NCBI GenBank assembly: GCA_049585795.1
Contig: JBAVAQ010000021.1
Span: 160,812 to 224,811 of the forward strand
Direction: 5' to 3'
DNA from: JABDBE01 sp049585795
Lineage (GTDB): Bacteria > Acidobacteriota > Terriglobia > Terriglobales > Acidobacteriaceae
DNA length: 64,000 nt
The notes beneath the pieces were generated by a model that did no database searches, was not told where the DNA came from, and saw only the letters and a program-made list of their open reading frames with translations. Shown here one piece after another: positions 1-8,100 of this stretch (position 1 is its first letter; each line of letters begins with the position of its first letter). The translations under genes were made by a program, and so were the position numbers.

Positions 1-2
1 CG

Positions 3-392
3 GCCATTTGCGGAAAGGTCGAGGCCGAGCTCGCGGAAATGAGCGATACCGATGCCGCCGAATTCCTTTCGAGCTATGGACTCAGCGAGAGCGGCCTGGT
101 TCGCCTGGTCCGCACCACTTATGCGCTGCTCGGCCTGATTTCTTTCTTCACTGCCGGCGAAGATGAATGCCGTGCCTGGACCATCCCCGTGAACACTCGC
201 GCACAGGATGCCGCCGGCGCGATTCACACCGATCTGCAGAAGCATTTCATCCGCGCCGAAACTATCCGCTGGGATCAGTTGCTCGATGCTGGATCAGAAG
301 CCAACGCCCGCGCCCGCGGCACGCTGCGTCTGGAAGGCAAAGACTACATCGTGCAGGACGGCGACGTGATGCACATCCGGCACAGCGGATAA
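3..392 (+). CDS. ychF: YchF-type ribosome-associated ATPase, C-terminal part
   Basis: This is the C-terminal 129 codons of a YchF (Obg-family) nucleotide-binding protein; the gene starts before the window, and reading in frame from base 3 gives uninterrupted coding sequence upstream of the first visible ATG (39). The segment holds the typical YchF TGS-domain tail: LISFFTAGEDECRAWTI, then GAIHTDLQKHFIRAE, and the near-invariant ending LEGKDYIVQDGDVMHIR. YchF hydrolyses ATP and associates with ribosomes; the family is essentially universal and is involved in translation and stress responses. The GTPase-fold part with the P-loop lies outside the window and cannot be checked. The identification rests on the strongly conserved tail. 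Confidence 0.93.
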   Translation, partial: AICGKVEAELAEMSDTDAAEFLSSYGLSESGLVRLVRTTYALLGLISFFTAGEDECRAWTIPVNTRAQDAAGAIHTDLQKHFIRAETIRWDQLLDAGSEANARARGTLRLEGKDYIVQDGDVMHIRHSG

Positions 393-397
393 AAACC

Positions 398-416
398 AGT
401 TCCCGGATCTCAGTTC
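398..416. repeat. Left inverted repeat flanking the four-helix-bundle gene
   Basis: A 19-base arm whose reverse complement matches 838-856 at 17 of 19 positions. The two arms bracket the gene at 475-837. The left side continues as a loose tandem of the same word (agttcccrg / cagttcacagttccc) to about base 432. Confidence 0.7.
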
Positions 417-474
417 ACAGTTCCCAGTGTTCAGATGTCACATCTTCCTTGTGGCCAGAGTGTCATTATTTGTT

Positions 475-837
475 ATGGGACAGTCCTACCGAGAACTGAT
501 TGCCTGGCAGAAAGCCATGGATTTTGTGATGGCGTTCTACGGTACTACAAAGGCATTCCCGCGCGATGAACTCTACGGCCTCGCCAGTCAGTTGAGAAGA
601 TCGGCGGTATTGATTCCAACCAACATTGCGGAAGGGCAAGCGCGGTTCTCACCGCAAGAGTTCTTCTTTTTTCTGGCTCGTGCCCGAGGCTCGCTGGTTG
701 AAGTAGAGACGCAGTTGCTCATCGCTCAAAATCTCAACTATTTTACTGCTGAGCAGGGCAAGCTGCTACTGGACAAGGCCGCCGAACTGGGGAAAATTCT
801 AAACGGCCTCATCGCGTCAATAAGGCCAGCCGCCTGA
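475..837 (+). CDS. Four-helix-bundle protein (23S rRNA intervening-sequence family)
   Basis: A 120-residue protein of the S23/IVP four-helix-bundle family (TIGR02436 type), related to proteins encoded by intervening sequences in 23S rRNA and to the Avd proteins of diversity-generating retroelements. Family hallmarks are the start YRELIAWQKAMDFV, then YGLASQLRRSAVLIPTNIAEG, then FLARARGSLVEVETQL. It is expected to be a small, basic, helical, nucleic-acid-associated protein; its molecular job in orphan contexts is not known. The ATG at 475 was chosen because homology starts there; an upstream in-frame start at 427 would add 16 unrelated residues. It is bracketed by inverted repeats at 398-416 and 838-856, which suggests that the gene and repeats moved as a unit. 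Confidence 0.85.
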   Translation: MGQSYRELIAWQKAMDFVMAFYGTTKAFPRDELYGLASQLRRSAVLIPTNIAEGQARFSPQEFFFFLARARGSLVEVETQLLIAQNLNYFTAEQGKLLLDKAAELGKILNGLIASIRPAA

Positions 838-856
838 GAACTGAGAACCGGGAACG
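838..856. repeat. Right inverted repeat flanking the four-helix-bundle gene
   Basis: Reverse-complement partner of 398-416 (17/19 identical). It begins right after the stop codon of the four-helix-bundle gene and continues with another gagaactga word. Confidence 0.7.
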
Positions 857-880
857 GAGAACTGATATCATCCTCCGCGC

Positions 881-1612
881 ATGCATCCCATCGTTCTCAG
901 CCTTCTTCTAGGTCTTACCGCAGCTGCGGCCAATGTATTTGGCGGCGCGATTATTGTCCAGAAGAACTGGGACCGCTCTTATCTCAGATATTTTATTGCA
1001 CTGGGCGCCGGATTCATGCTGGCCACGGCAATCGTCGAAGTTTTTCCGGCTGCAATAGAACTACGCGGCAAGAGCGCGGCGTTCTTAGTTCTCGTGGGCT
1101 ACCTCATCATTCATTTCTTCGAGCACACGGTCACACCGCATTTCCATTTCGGAGAAGAAACCCACAAAGACCAATTGGTTCATACCCACAAGGGATATTC
1201 GATTCTGCTCGGTCTGACCATCCACACTTTTTTTGACGGCATCGCGATTACCGCGGGCTTTCTGGTTTCCAACTGGCTGGGATGGATCATTTTCCTTGCG
1301 ATTTTCCTGCACAAGATTCCTGAGGGGTTCACCATCACTTCGGTGATGCTGGCCAGCGGCCAAAGCCGCGGTGTGGCGTGGGGTGCTTCTATGCTACTGG
1401 GTGCCGCAACCTTTGCGGGAGTACTGACCATGGCCCTGTTCAAGCACCAAGTGAGCTATGGATTGCCCCTGGCGGCGGGAGTGACGATTTACGTCGCGGC
1501 CTCTGACCTTATTCCGGAAGTAAACCGCGAGCCGGGGGCGAAGATGGCTCTGGTAGTTTTTCTAGGGGTTGGATGTCTGTTTCTGCTGGATCAATTCTTC
1601 CACCTGCACTAA
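881..1612 (+). CDS. ZIP-family metal transporter
   Basis: A 243-residue membrane protein of the ZIP (Zrt/Irt-like) family, which brings divalent metals such as Zn2+ or Fe2+ into the cytoplasm. It has about eight hydrophobic segments. The metal-site helices are recognisable: HTFFDGIAI near residues 112-120 and HKIPEGFTI near 144-152 (the HNxPEG-type motif). A His-rich loop (HTVTPHFHFGEETHKDQLVHTH, about residues 82-104) sits between early helices, as in many ZIP proteins. Its stop is 3 nt from the stop of the convergent VWFA gene. Metal specificity cannot be read from sequence alone. Confidence 0.88.
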   Translation: MHPIVLSLLLGLTAAAANVFGGAIIVQKNWDRSYLRYFIALGAGFMLATAIVEVFPAAIELRGKSAAFLVLVGYLIIHFFEHTVTPHFHFGEETHKDQLVHTHKGYSILLGLTIHTFFDGIAITAGFLVSNWLGWIIFLAIFLHKIPEGFTITSVMLASGQSRGVAWGASMLLGAATFAGVLTMALFKHQVSYGLPLAAGVTIYVAASDLIPEVNREPGAKMALVVFLGVGCLFLLDQFFHLH

Positions 1613-1615
1613 GCC

Positions 1616-2845
1616 TTACTCCACCGTGTGTTTCGCCGTGTAGCCTTCGCGCGCGATCACCAGGTATTTCACATCTTTCCCCTTCTGATCTTTAATCTTG
1701 AGGGGACCTCCATCGGGCGCAACCACCTCGACTTTTAGCTTGCGGTAGGTGCCGTCCAGTTTGGGATTGGTGGGGTGGTAAGCAATGGTGTACCGATGAC
1801 GTATGTCACCACCGATCTCATGAAATATCTCCGGGAACTCGGCCTGGAATCGCGGAAAGTAGGCCCGGCCGCCGGTCAAGCGGGCAAAGGCGTTCATTTC
1901 GTTGTCGGCCTGCAGGTAATCCATTTCACCCACCGGGATCCCCATTCCGTGCGGCGCCGCCATGCCGTGCGATTCGAAATATTCCCGGACTTGCCATCCC
2001 ACGCTGACCGGAAAAATCGTGACATCCTTTGTAGCTTTGATCTTTTTCATGATCTGATCGAGATTCAGCTTGCTGAAGGTGTCGACGCCGGTAGTAACTA
2101 AAATGATGTATTTGTGGCCTTCGATCCGGTCCACCCGGTCGAGTGTGTCATAAAGCGCGTCGAAGAGGTTGGTTTCCGTGAAGCCTGGAATTCGCAACTG
2201 ATTCAGCGCGCCGAAGGCCTCTTGCTTGTTCTGGGTGAAGTCCGCCAGAATATAGTCCCGCATATCGTAGGAAATCACTGCCAGCCAATCATCCTTCTTG
2301 AGGGTACTTACGAATGAATAGGACGCTTGCAGAATGTCACCCATGAAGAAATAATCTCCAGCCGCAAACTCGACCAATAAAACAGCCGTGATCGGCGCTT
2401 CCGAGATATCGAAGTTGCTGATCTTCTGGGGGACGCCATCTTCGGAAACGCGGAAGTTTTCTTGTTTCAAATTGGAGATGAACTGCCCATCTTTCGTCGT
2501 AACCATGACCGGGACTTCTACTACCGGCACGGTGACGTGAATGGAATAATCCGGCATGCCCTCGATCTTCTTTGGCTTCTCTGGCGGCGGAGGGGGCGGT
2601 TCGTCTTTTTTCTTGGGGATGGCATAGGGGCCGACGTCGCTTTGTGGGCCTCCAGCCGCTGCAGGAGGTTCTGTCTGCTGGTCTTTGGCAGGTGCCGAGG
2701 ACCCTTGATCTTGTGCCGCGGCGAGACCCGCGAAGCTGCCCAAGACCAGAATCAGCAAGGAGATACGCCAAAGTTGCCGGATCGGAATACGCCTAAAGGC
2801 CTGGCCAAACTGTTGCTGACCCTGCCCAAACGGGGATGAAATCAT
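1616..2845 (-). CDS. Secreted VWFA-related Acidobacterial protein, degenerate MIDAS
   Basis: A 409-residue exported protein of the VWFA-related family common in Acidobacteriota. An N-terminal hydrophobic stretch near residues 26-44 (LWRISLLILVLGSFAGLAAAQ) fits a signal peptide. A proline/lysine-rich linker (PPPPPPEKPKK) follows, then the family's lead-in VPVMVTTKDGQFISNLKQENF and a von Willebrand A fold. The usual metal-ion site DxSxS is replaced by VEFAAGD, so metal-dependent adhesion is doubtful. The C-terminal part (YTIAYHPTNPKLDGTYRKLKVEV) is the family's terminal beta domain. ATG start at 2845. The precise function of this family is unknown; a cell-surface or periplasmic interaction role is inferred. 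Confidence 0.85.
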   Translation of the reverse strand: MISSPFGQGQQQFGQAFRRIPIRQLWRISLLILVLGSFAGLAAAQDQGSSAPAKDQQTEPPAAAGGPQSDVGPYAIPKKKDEPPPPPPEKPKKIEGMPDYSIHVTVPVVEVPVMVTTKDGQFISNLKQENFRVSEDGVPQKISNFDISEAPITAVLLVEFAAGDYFFMGDILQASYSFVSTLKKDDWLAVISYDMRDYILADFTQNKQEAFGALNQLRIPGFTETNLFDALYDTLDRVDRIEGHKYIILVTTGVDTFSKLNLDQIMKKIKATKDVTIFPVSVGWQVREYFESHGMAAPHGMGIPVGEMDYLQADNEMNAFARLTGGRAYFPRFQAEFPEIFHEIGGDIRHRYTIAYHPTNPKLDGTYRKLKVEVVAPDGGPLKIKDQKGKDVKYLVIAREGYTAKHTVE

Positions 2846-3008
2846 TTGAAGTCCTCGGAAAACCTTATGCTACTATAGACGCAGAGCTTCGCGATTGGGA
2901 TGTTTTGCTCGGCTTTGATTGAACCCTCTCCTTCCCGGCAAATCGCGTACAAAGCGCGAAGTGTGATTCCGTGGTTAGAGGACCAGTTGGCGGTTCTCGG
3001 GGGAATTT

Positions 3009-4826
3009 GTGGGTAAAACTGTGGTTCGACCTGTAATGAGACGAGCGATTCTAGCCCTGTTTGTTCTCAGCTTTCCGCTGTCTTCTGCAATCCAAGCGCA
3101 AACTCCGAAGCCCGTCGAAACCATTCCGATCGAGCAAATTCACGCTGGCATGAAAGGCGTGGCTTATACCGTATTTCAGGGCACGAAGCCAGAGCCTATG
3201 GACGTCGAGGTGCTCGGCATCCTCAAGAATGCGGATGGCCCCAAGGGCGATGTGATCCTGGTTCGTCTCGGCGGAGCGAAGGCGGAATACACCGGCGTGG
3301 TTGCCGGCATGAGTGGCAGCCCGGTGTATCTGGATGGCAAGCTGGCGGGCGCACTCGCCTTCCGCATCGGCGAATTCTCGAAAGAGCCGATCGCCGGCGT
3401 TACCCCGATTGCGGAGATGCTGGAGATCAGCGCTCTCGATCGAACTCCGGCTTCTGCGCCAATCGAAGCCACTTCCGCGGCACACTCGCCAAACAAGACT
3501 GCGAGTCCGGGGGTCGTCAATCTACCGTCCCAACAGGCAGCCTTCACGAACTATCTCAAGCCCATCGAAACCCCACTGGTGTTCAACGGATTCTCCGAAG
3601 ACACAGTACAGCGCTTCGCTTCCCAATTCTCCTCTGCCGGAATCGTCCCGGTGATGGGCGCTGGCTCGGTCAGCGACGCCAAGCAGCCGGAGCCCATGGA
3701 ACCTGGCTCGGCCGTGAGCGCCATTCTGGTTCAAGGCGACATGAACATTGTCGCGACCTGCACCGTCACTTACATGGACGCGCAACACTTGCTGGCTTGC
3801 GGCCATCCGCTGATGCAATTCGGCATGGTCGACTTGCCTATGACCAAGGCAACCGTGCTCGCAACGTTGCCCTCGCCGCTCAACGCCTTCAAAATCGTGA
3901 ATGCAACCGAAACCGTCGGCGCATTCGTGCAAGACCGCCACAACGGCATTTTGGGCGAGTTCGGCAAGAAGCCGGAAATGATTCCGGTCACACTCACCAT
4001 CCACGGCGAATCCGCCGACAAGCAGTTTCACTACGAGGTTCTCAACAACGCGCGCCTCAGCCCAATAGCGATGATGGCCACGGTGTTCAACGCGCTGCAC
4101 GGTGTGAATGAATACGGCGAAGAAACCACTTACCGCATGAACGGACGCATTAGCGTCGACGGATACCCGGATGTCACGTTGCAAGACATGTTCGCCGCAG
4201 CCGATGGCGGACAACCGGGCGCAATGCTGGCCGCCATGTCGCTGGGCGACCGGTTCAGCCGCATCTTCGATAACCCTTACAGCGTGCCCGCCATTCATGG
4301 CGTGCAGTTGGATTTCGACGTGGTTCGCGAACGGCGCTGGGCGCGGCTGGAAAGCGCCCGCACAGACATTACTGAAGCCCGTCCAGGCGACGACATTACC
4401 ATTGAAGCCATGCTTCGGCCGTATCGCGGAGAAGGCGTGGTGCAACACATTCCCATCCACATTCCGACGTCTACGTCCAAAGGACCGCTGCGCATTTTGG
4501 TCAGCGACGGCGACACGCTTGACCATCTCCAGCGCGGCTCGTCGTTGCTGGGACGCAAACTGGACCTTGCCGCAACCATCGCGTTCCTCAATAAGGAGCA
4601 CGTGAACAACCGGGTCTACGTTTCACTGCTCGAAGCCGATCCCGAAGCTATGATTGCCGACAAGGTCATGCCCACGCTGCCGCTCTCCATCATGAACGTG
4701 ATGGATGGCATGCGCGGTACGCAGGATATGGTGGTTTCGAGCGAGTCCTCAGTGAACGAAGCCGCCACTGGCCCGCTCGACTACGTAGTCGCTGGCGCGC
4801 AAGTGCTGACCATCACCATCAAGTGA
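3009..4826 (+). CDS. Secreted SpoIVB-type (S55) peptidase-domain protein
   Basis: A 605-residue exported protein with an S55 (SpoIVB-like) serine peptidase domain in its first 150 residues. The catalytic-serine motif GMSGSPVYLDGKLAGAL is at about residues 100-116, followed by the typical GVTPIAEML. The N-terminus after the GTG start reads as a signal peptide (RRAILALFVLSFPLSSAIQAQ). The GTG at 3009 is preceded by GGGGGAA; an ATG at 3036 is an alternative without a visible ribosome site. The long C-terminal region (about residues 200-600) is conserved in acidobacterial homologues but has no function I recognise. In Bacillus the family cleaves signalling proteins; here the substrate is unknown. 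Confidence 0.85.
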   Translation: MGKTVVRPVMRRAILALFVLSFPLSSAIQAQTPKPVETIPIEQIHAGMKGVAYTVFQGTKPEPMDVEVLGILKNADGPKGDVILVRLGGAKAEYTGVVAGMSGSPVYLDGKLAGALAFRIGEFSKEPIAGVTPIAEMLEISALDRTPASAPIEATSAAHSPNKTASPGVVNLPSQQAAFTNYLKPIETPLVFNGFSEDTVQRFASQFSSAGIVPVMGAGSVSDAKQPEPMEPGSAVSAILVQGDMNIVATCTVTYMDAQHLLACGHPLMQFGMVDLPMTKATVLATLPSPLNAFKIVNATETVGAFVQDRHNGILGEFGKKPEMIPVTLTIHGESADKQFHYEVLNNARLSPIAMMATVFNALHGVNEYGEETTYRMNGRISVDGYPDVTLQDMFAAADGGQPGAMLAAMSLGDRFSRIFDNPYSVPAIHGVQLDFDVVRERRWARLESARTDITEARPGDDITIEAMLRPYRGEGVVQHIPIHIPTSTSKGPLRILVSDGDTLDHLQRGSSLLGRKLDLAATIAFLNKEHVNNRVYVSLLEADPEAMIADKVMPTLPLSIMNVMDGMRGTQDMVVSSESSVNEAATGPLDYVVAGAQVLTITIK

Positions 4827-4943
4827 CTTTGTGAATGGACGCGGGCGCACTCGCCTGCGAAGCTCCACAGCCCAAACCGACCCACTAGCTGATTCCATCG
4901 TTTGTGCGTAATCGGCTCCCCACACATGGCATAATGGCCCGGC

Positions 4944-6548
4944 GTGAATGCCGTGTGCCTGATTCGAATCTGCTCGCTCTTCCTGATTACCGTATTTGCG
5001 ATGCTGCTGGCGGCGGTTGGATCCAACCAGCAATCCCTGCCTAAACAAGACGACCGTTCCTTTCTGATTCAGCTTGGCTACACAAAGCTGGACTTGCCCG
5101 CTCTCAACCTGACGACTTGTATGGCTGTATTTCCCGATGGTCGTTTCCACATGGAGAAAAGCTGGCAAACATCGACGATCGAGGTTTCAGGATCAGAGAC
5201 TTTTGAAGCCTCGCTTTCGCAAACCAGTCTTAAGACTCTTCTTGCGATCCTGGTAGCAGACGATTTTAAGATTCTCGGGCGGCTCGACGAGCCAGGTGCA
5301 ATAGCGATCTCTCAGGGACAACTGATCTGGGCCATGGTTCCAAGACCAGAAGCAAACCAGACTTTTTTTCTGGTGGGTCTTGAGGGGTCGGCTAAACAAA
5401 ATCCGAGACCGTTGCCGCAAAGCGTCGGTCCTTTGATTACGTGGATCCAGGCAGTCACGAAGAACGTGAGGAAGGAAAAGCTTTCTCCGGTCAAAGGGGC
5501 AAAGTCGGTGAATTGCTGGCTGCACAGTCCTTTCACGACATTCGCGAAGAATCTCTCGCGTACACCCCCGCGCACCGGCGAGGCGGCCATGGACGGGACG
5601 AAGGCTGATGGACCCGGAACCAAAGAACCGTCTCGACCGGTCGGCACCGACGATAACACGTCTTTTGAACCGGCAAAGGCCTTCGTGGACTTGAGTCCGG
5701 CGGAGCTGGTGCGAGCCATCCCAGAATTACAGGGATTCAAGCCTGCAAGCGACCAGGAAGATCTAAACAACATTCTTGAAAAGCTTGGCAATAAGACCGA
5801 AGACCTGTTTAGAAAGATGCCAAACTTGATTTCGCATGAGGAAGTCATTCAGATGCGACGCGGCAGTCAACCGATCCGACAAGAATTTGAGTACCTCATT
5901 CTCTCCCACCGGACTCAGAATGCCGTGACGCTCGATGAGTATCGAGTGGATCTGGTGACTAAGAAGCAACTGTCCAGCGAGTCTCACAACCCAGCCCTCC
6001 AGCCTGCCGGCTCTGCCGCATCAACTGCAGAAGACCTGAGACGACGGAGTGCCGAGGCCAGCGGCCGAAACGCGGCAGCTCCGCCGTTGAGCGAAGGGTT
6101 TGCCAGCAAGTGGGTGCATTTTTATCCGTCGAACAGATCGGAATCCGTATTCAGGTACCTTGGACAGCAGCATATCGAAAACCATGACACTTTCGTGATC
6201 GCGTTTGCGCAAAAGCCCGGCCAGGTTCGGTCGCCCGGCGAACTTCTTTTTCAAGGGCGTTCGATTCCACTTTATTACCAGGGCATTGCATGGGTGGATG
6301 AATCCGATTTCCGGATCGTGCACTTGCGCACGGATCTCTTAGGGCCGCTAAAAGATGTTCCTCTGCAGGAACTCACTGCGGAGGTCGACTTTGCAGAGAC
6401 AAAAGTGGCGCAGACTGCCTCGTCTTTGTGGCTTCCGCATAAGGTGATCGTCACGCCCAAGATCAGCGGTCAGGTTTTCGAGGAGGAGCATCTCTATTCA
6501 GACTACCGGATTTATCAGGTCGAATCGAAGATTGTGCTTGCGCCATGA
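4944..6548 (+). CDS. Large exported protein of unknown function
   Basis: A 534-residue protein from a GTG start. A hydrophobic N-terminus (IRICSLFLITVFAMLLAAVGS) suggests export. Three parts can be seen: an N-terminal globular region (to about 200), a low-complexity stretch with charged and Pro/Gly residues (about 210-250), and a C-terminal region (about 260-534). The last 120 residues (QGRSIPLYYQGIAWVDESDFRIV onward, with YSDYRIYQVESKI at the end) resemble the beta-rich outer-membrane-lipoprotein-sorting-like domains often seen in Acidobacteriota. That resemblance is from memory and weak. No catalytic motif is visible. A hairpin at 6553-6580 follows the stop. Confidence 0.7.
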   Translation: MNAVCLIRICSLFLITVFAMLLAAVGSNQQSLPKQDDRSFLIQLGYTKLDLPALNLTTCMAVFPDGRFHMEKSWQTSTIEVSGSETFEASLSQTSLKTLLAILVADDFKILGRLDEPGAIAISQGQLIWAMVPRPEANQTFFLVGLEGSAKQNPRPLPQSVGPLITWIQAVTKNVRKEKLSPVKGAKSVNCWLHSPFTTFAKNLSRTPPRTGEAAMDGTKADGPGTKEPSRPVGTDDNTSFEPAKAFVDLSPAELVRAIPELQGFKPASDQEDLNNILEKLGNKTEDLFRKMPNLISHEEVIQMRRGSQPIRQEFEYLILSHRTQNAVTLDEYRVDLVTKKQLSSESHNPALQPAGSAASTAEDLRRRSAEASGRNAAAPPLSEGFASKWVHFYPSNRSESVFRYLGQQHIENHDTFVIAFAQKPGQVRSPGELLFQGRSIPLYYQGIAWVDESDFRIVHLRTDLLGPLKDVPLQELTAEVDFAETKVAQTASSLWLPHKVIVTPKISGQVFEEEHLYSDYRIYQVESKIVLAP

Positions 6549-6552
6549 CAAC

Positions 6553-6580
6553 GTGGGGGGGCAGGAGTGTCCCCCCTCAC
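6553..6580. terminator. G-rich hairpin between convergent genes
   Basis: gtgggggg pairs with cccccctcac across a short loop (10 base pairs with one G-T). It lies between the convergent genes ending at 6548 and 6620. No U-run follows, so termination is inferred from position and stem strength. Confidence 0.4.
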
Positions 6581-6619
6581 TCAGGTCACCAATTTGAATT
6601 CGCCTTCATCGTGTGGTTC

Positions 6620-7039
6620 TTATCCGCTTCTTTTGCGATCGGTCCTCGCCACAAAAAATGCCCTTGCATAAATCGCAAGATTGAATAGGCAGATACCCAC
6701 GCCCGCAATCGTAAGCAATCTATCAGAAACATCTGGATAAACTATCTTGTCCAGATAATGCAATAGGAAGCCACCCTGGTAAGGCGCGACGCCAGCCTTC
6801 AACTCCAGCCAGTTCTCGAGCAGCGTTAAGGGGCAAGGCCAGGGAAGGAGTTCGACCAGGATTCCCCAGACTAAACATGCGATATGGAACCACCGCAACG
6901 TTGGGTGCGAGCGGGCAACGAGGGCTCCGCAGACCACCCACAAGATGAAGACGAGGTGCAGAGCTAAAATGCAGGTCGCCAGCGCAGAATAGATATGGGT
7001 CGGCAAAACTGCGGTATTCGTAAGATCGACCACACTCAA
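6620..7039 (-). CDS. DUF2784 family membrane protein
   Basis: A 139-residue integral membrane protein with four hydrophobic segments. It matches DUF2784 in length and layout: LHLVFILWVVCGALV near the N-terminus, the conserved LLPWPCPLTLLENWL in the middle, and YQGGFLLHYLDKIVYPD. Function unknown. The TTG at 7039 is taken as start because GGAGGT lies 4 nt upstream; a GTG two codons on (7033) is an alternative. Confidence 0.82.
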   Translation of the reverse strand: MSVVDLTNTAVLPTHIYSALATCILALHLVFILWVVCGALVARSHPTLRWFHIACLVWGILVELLPWPCPLTLLENWLELKAGVAPYQGGFLLHYLDKIVYPDVSDRLLTIAGVGICLFNLAIYARAFFVARTDRKRSG

Positions 7040-7372
7040 GAGTACCTCCGGTCGGCCCGGCTGAAGAATTGACGTTGACCGATTGCTGTATCAGACGGTC
7101 AGTCATTACCGCCTGGGTGGGATTGAGAGTACAGCGAATACTGTATTCGTTTCTTTCGGTAAGCTTTTTCCGCGCCGTCTGCACGGTGCTTTACCATGGG
7201 TTTCGCCGGAGAACTTCTTCTGGAGGCATCCCTCGTCGCCGTAACCGCCTCTTAAGCGTCAGGACTGCCAAAACTAACCAGGCAGCAGGAGTTCTGCCCT
7301 CCCACACCCGCGGTGCTCAAGGACATTCTCCGGGCCCGGTCCAAAATCCGCAGTTCTTCAGAGGAGGTTGTC
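7040..7372. other. Divergent intergenic region, no gene seen
   Basis: 333 bases between the divergently transcribed DUF2784 and DUF4142 genes. It should hold promoters for both and the GGAGGT site of the minus-strand gene. I see no convincing coding sequence or hairpin; the open frames here lack family resemblance. Confidence 0.5.
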
Positions 7373-7960
7373 ATGCTGGAAAGATGGGCAGTAGGTGTCG
7401 TGTTGTGCGGGCTTTTGCTGGGCGGAACGCTGTTCGCGCAACAAAACTCCATGGAAAAATCTCAACAGAGCACGCTGAGCTCTGCTGATCGAAGTTTCAT
7501 CACCAACGCCGCCGAGGCGAATCTGGCTGAGATCGATGCGGCAAAGCTCGTGGACCAAAAATCCACTGATCCCGCGGCGAAAGACTTCGCCAATCGCATG
7601 GTAAAGGACCACACCCAAGCCAACCAAGAACTGGCTGCGATCGCGAAGACAAATGGAGTGACTGTGCCAACTCAAGCAGGTGCCACCGAGCAACATCAGA
7701 TCGACGAGTTGCAGAAGCTCTCAGGCGCCAAGCTGAATGACACATACTTGCACAACGAACTGGAAGGCCACAAGCAGGTGATCTCTGAGTTCGAACAGGA
7801 AGTCGAGCAGGGGCAGGATCAGGCGGTAAAGAATTACGCCGCTCAGACGCTGCCCACGTTGCAAGACCATATCAGAATCGCCGAGGATGTGGCTGGCAAG
7901 ATGGGCATGTCCGGCAAAGTGGGTCTTAGCGACGAAGCCAAGGCGATCGCAGTAAAATAG
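7373..7960 (+). CDS. DUF4142 exported protein
   Basis: A 195-residue exported helical protein. Signal peptide: LERWAVGVVLCGLLLGGTLFAQ. DUF4142 then covers most of the rest: DRSFITNAAEANLAEIDAAKL, FANRMVKDHTQANQELAAIA and a C-terminal TLPTLQDHIRIAED. The family has a ferritin-like four-helix fold (related to DUF305/DUF4142 putative metal-binding bundles) and is abundant in soil bacteria; the role is unproven. The ATG at 7373 is preceded by GAGGAGG, which decides the start over an upstream in-frame start at 7313. Confidence 0.88.
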   Translation: MLERWAVGVVLCGLLLGGTLFAQQNSMEKSQQSTLSSADRSFITNAAEANLAEIDAAKLVDQKSTDPAAKDFANRMVKDHTQANQELAAIAKTNGVTVPTQAGATEQHQIDELQKLSGAKLNDTYLHNELEGHKQVISEFEQEVEQGQDQAVKNYAAQTLPTLQDHIRIAEDVAGKMGMSGKVGLSDEAKAIAVK

Positions 7961-8100
7961 ACGCGCGTACACCTGGGGTAAGACGTAATCTGCAAATAGT
8001 GTGTCTGCCGGGGAAGAATAGCTAAAATTGGCCAGGAGCGTATGGGATCTCATATGCTCCCGGCCCCAACGCAAGAAGTAAAAAGTACAAGGTGAGAACC

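Noticed and set aside
3522..4601. Long minus-strand open frame inside the S55 peptidase gene
   Set aside because: It is the antisense of a well-supported gene, with Arg/His-rich low-complexity sequence and no domain.
4800..4943. tRNA or other RNA gene
   Set aside because: A ttcgaat-like word suggested a T-loop, but no cloverleaf or CCA context is present.
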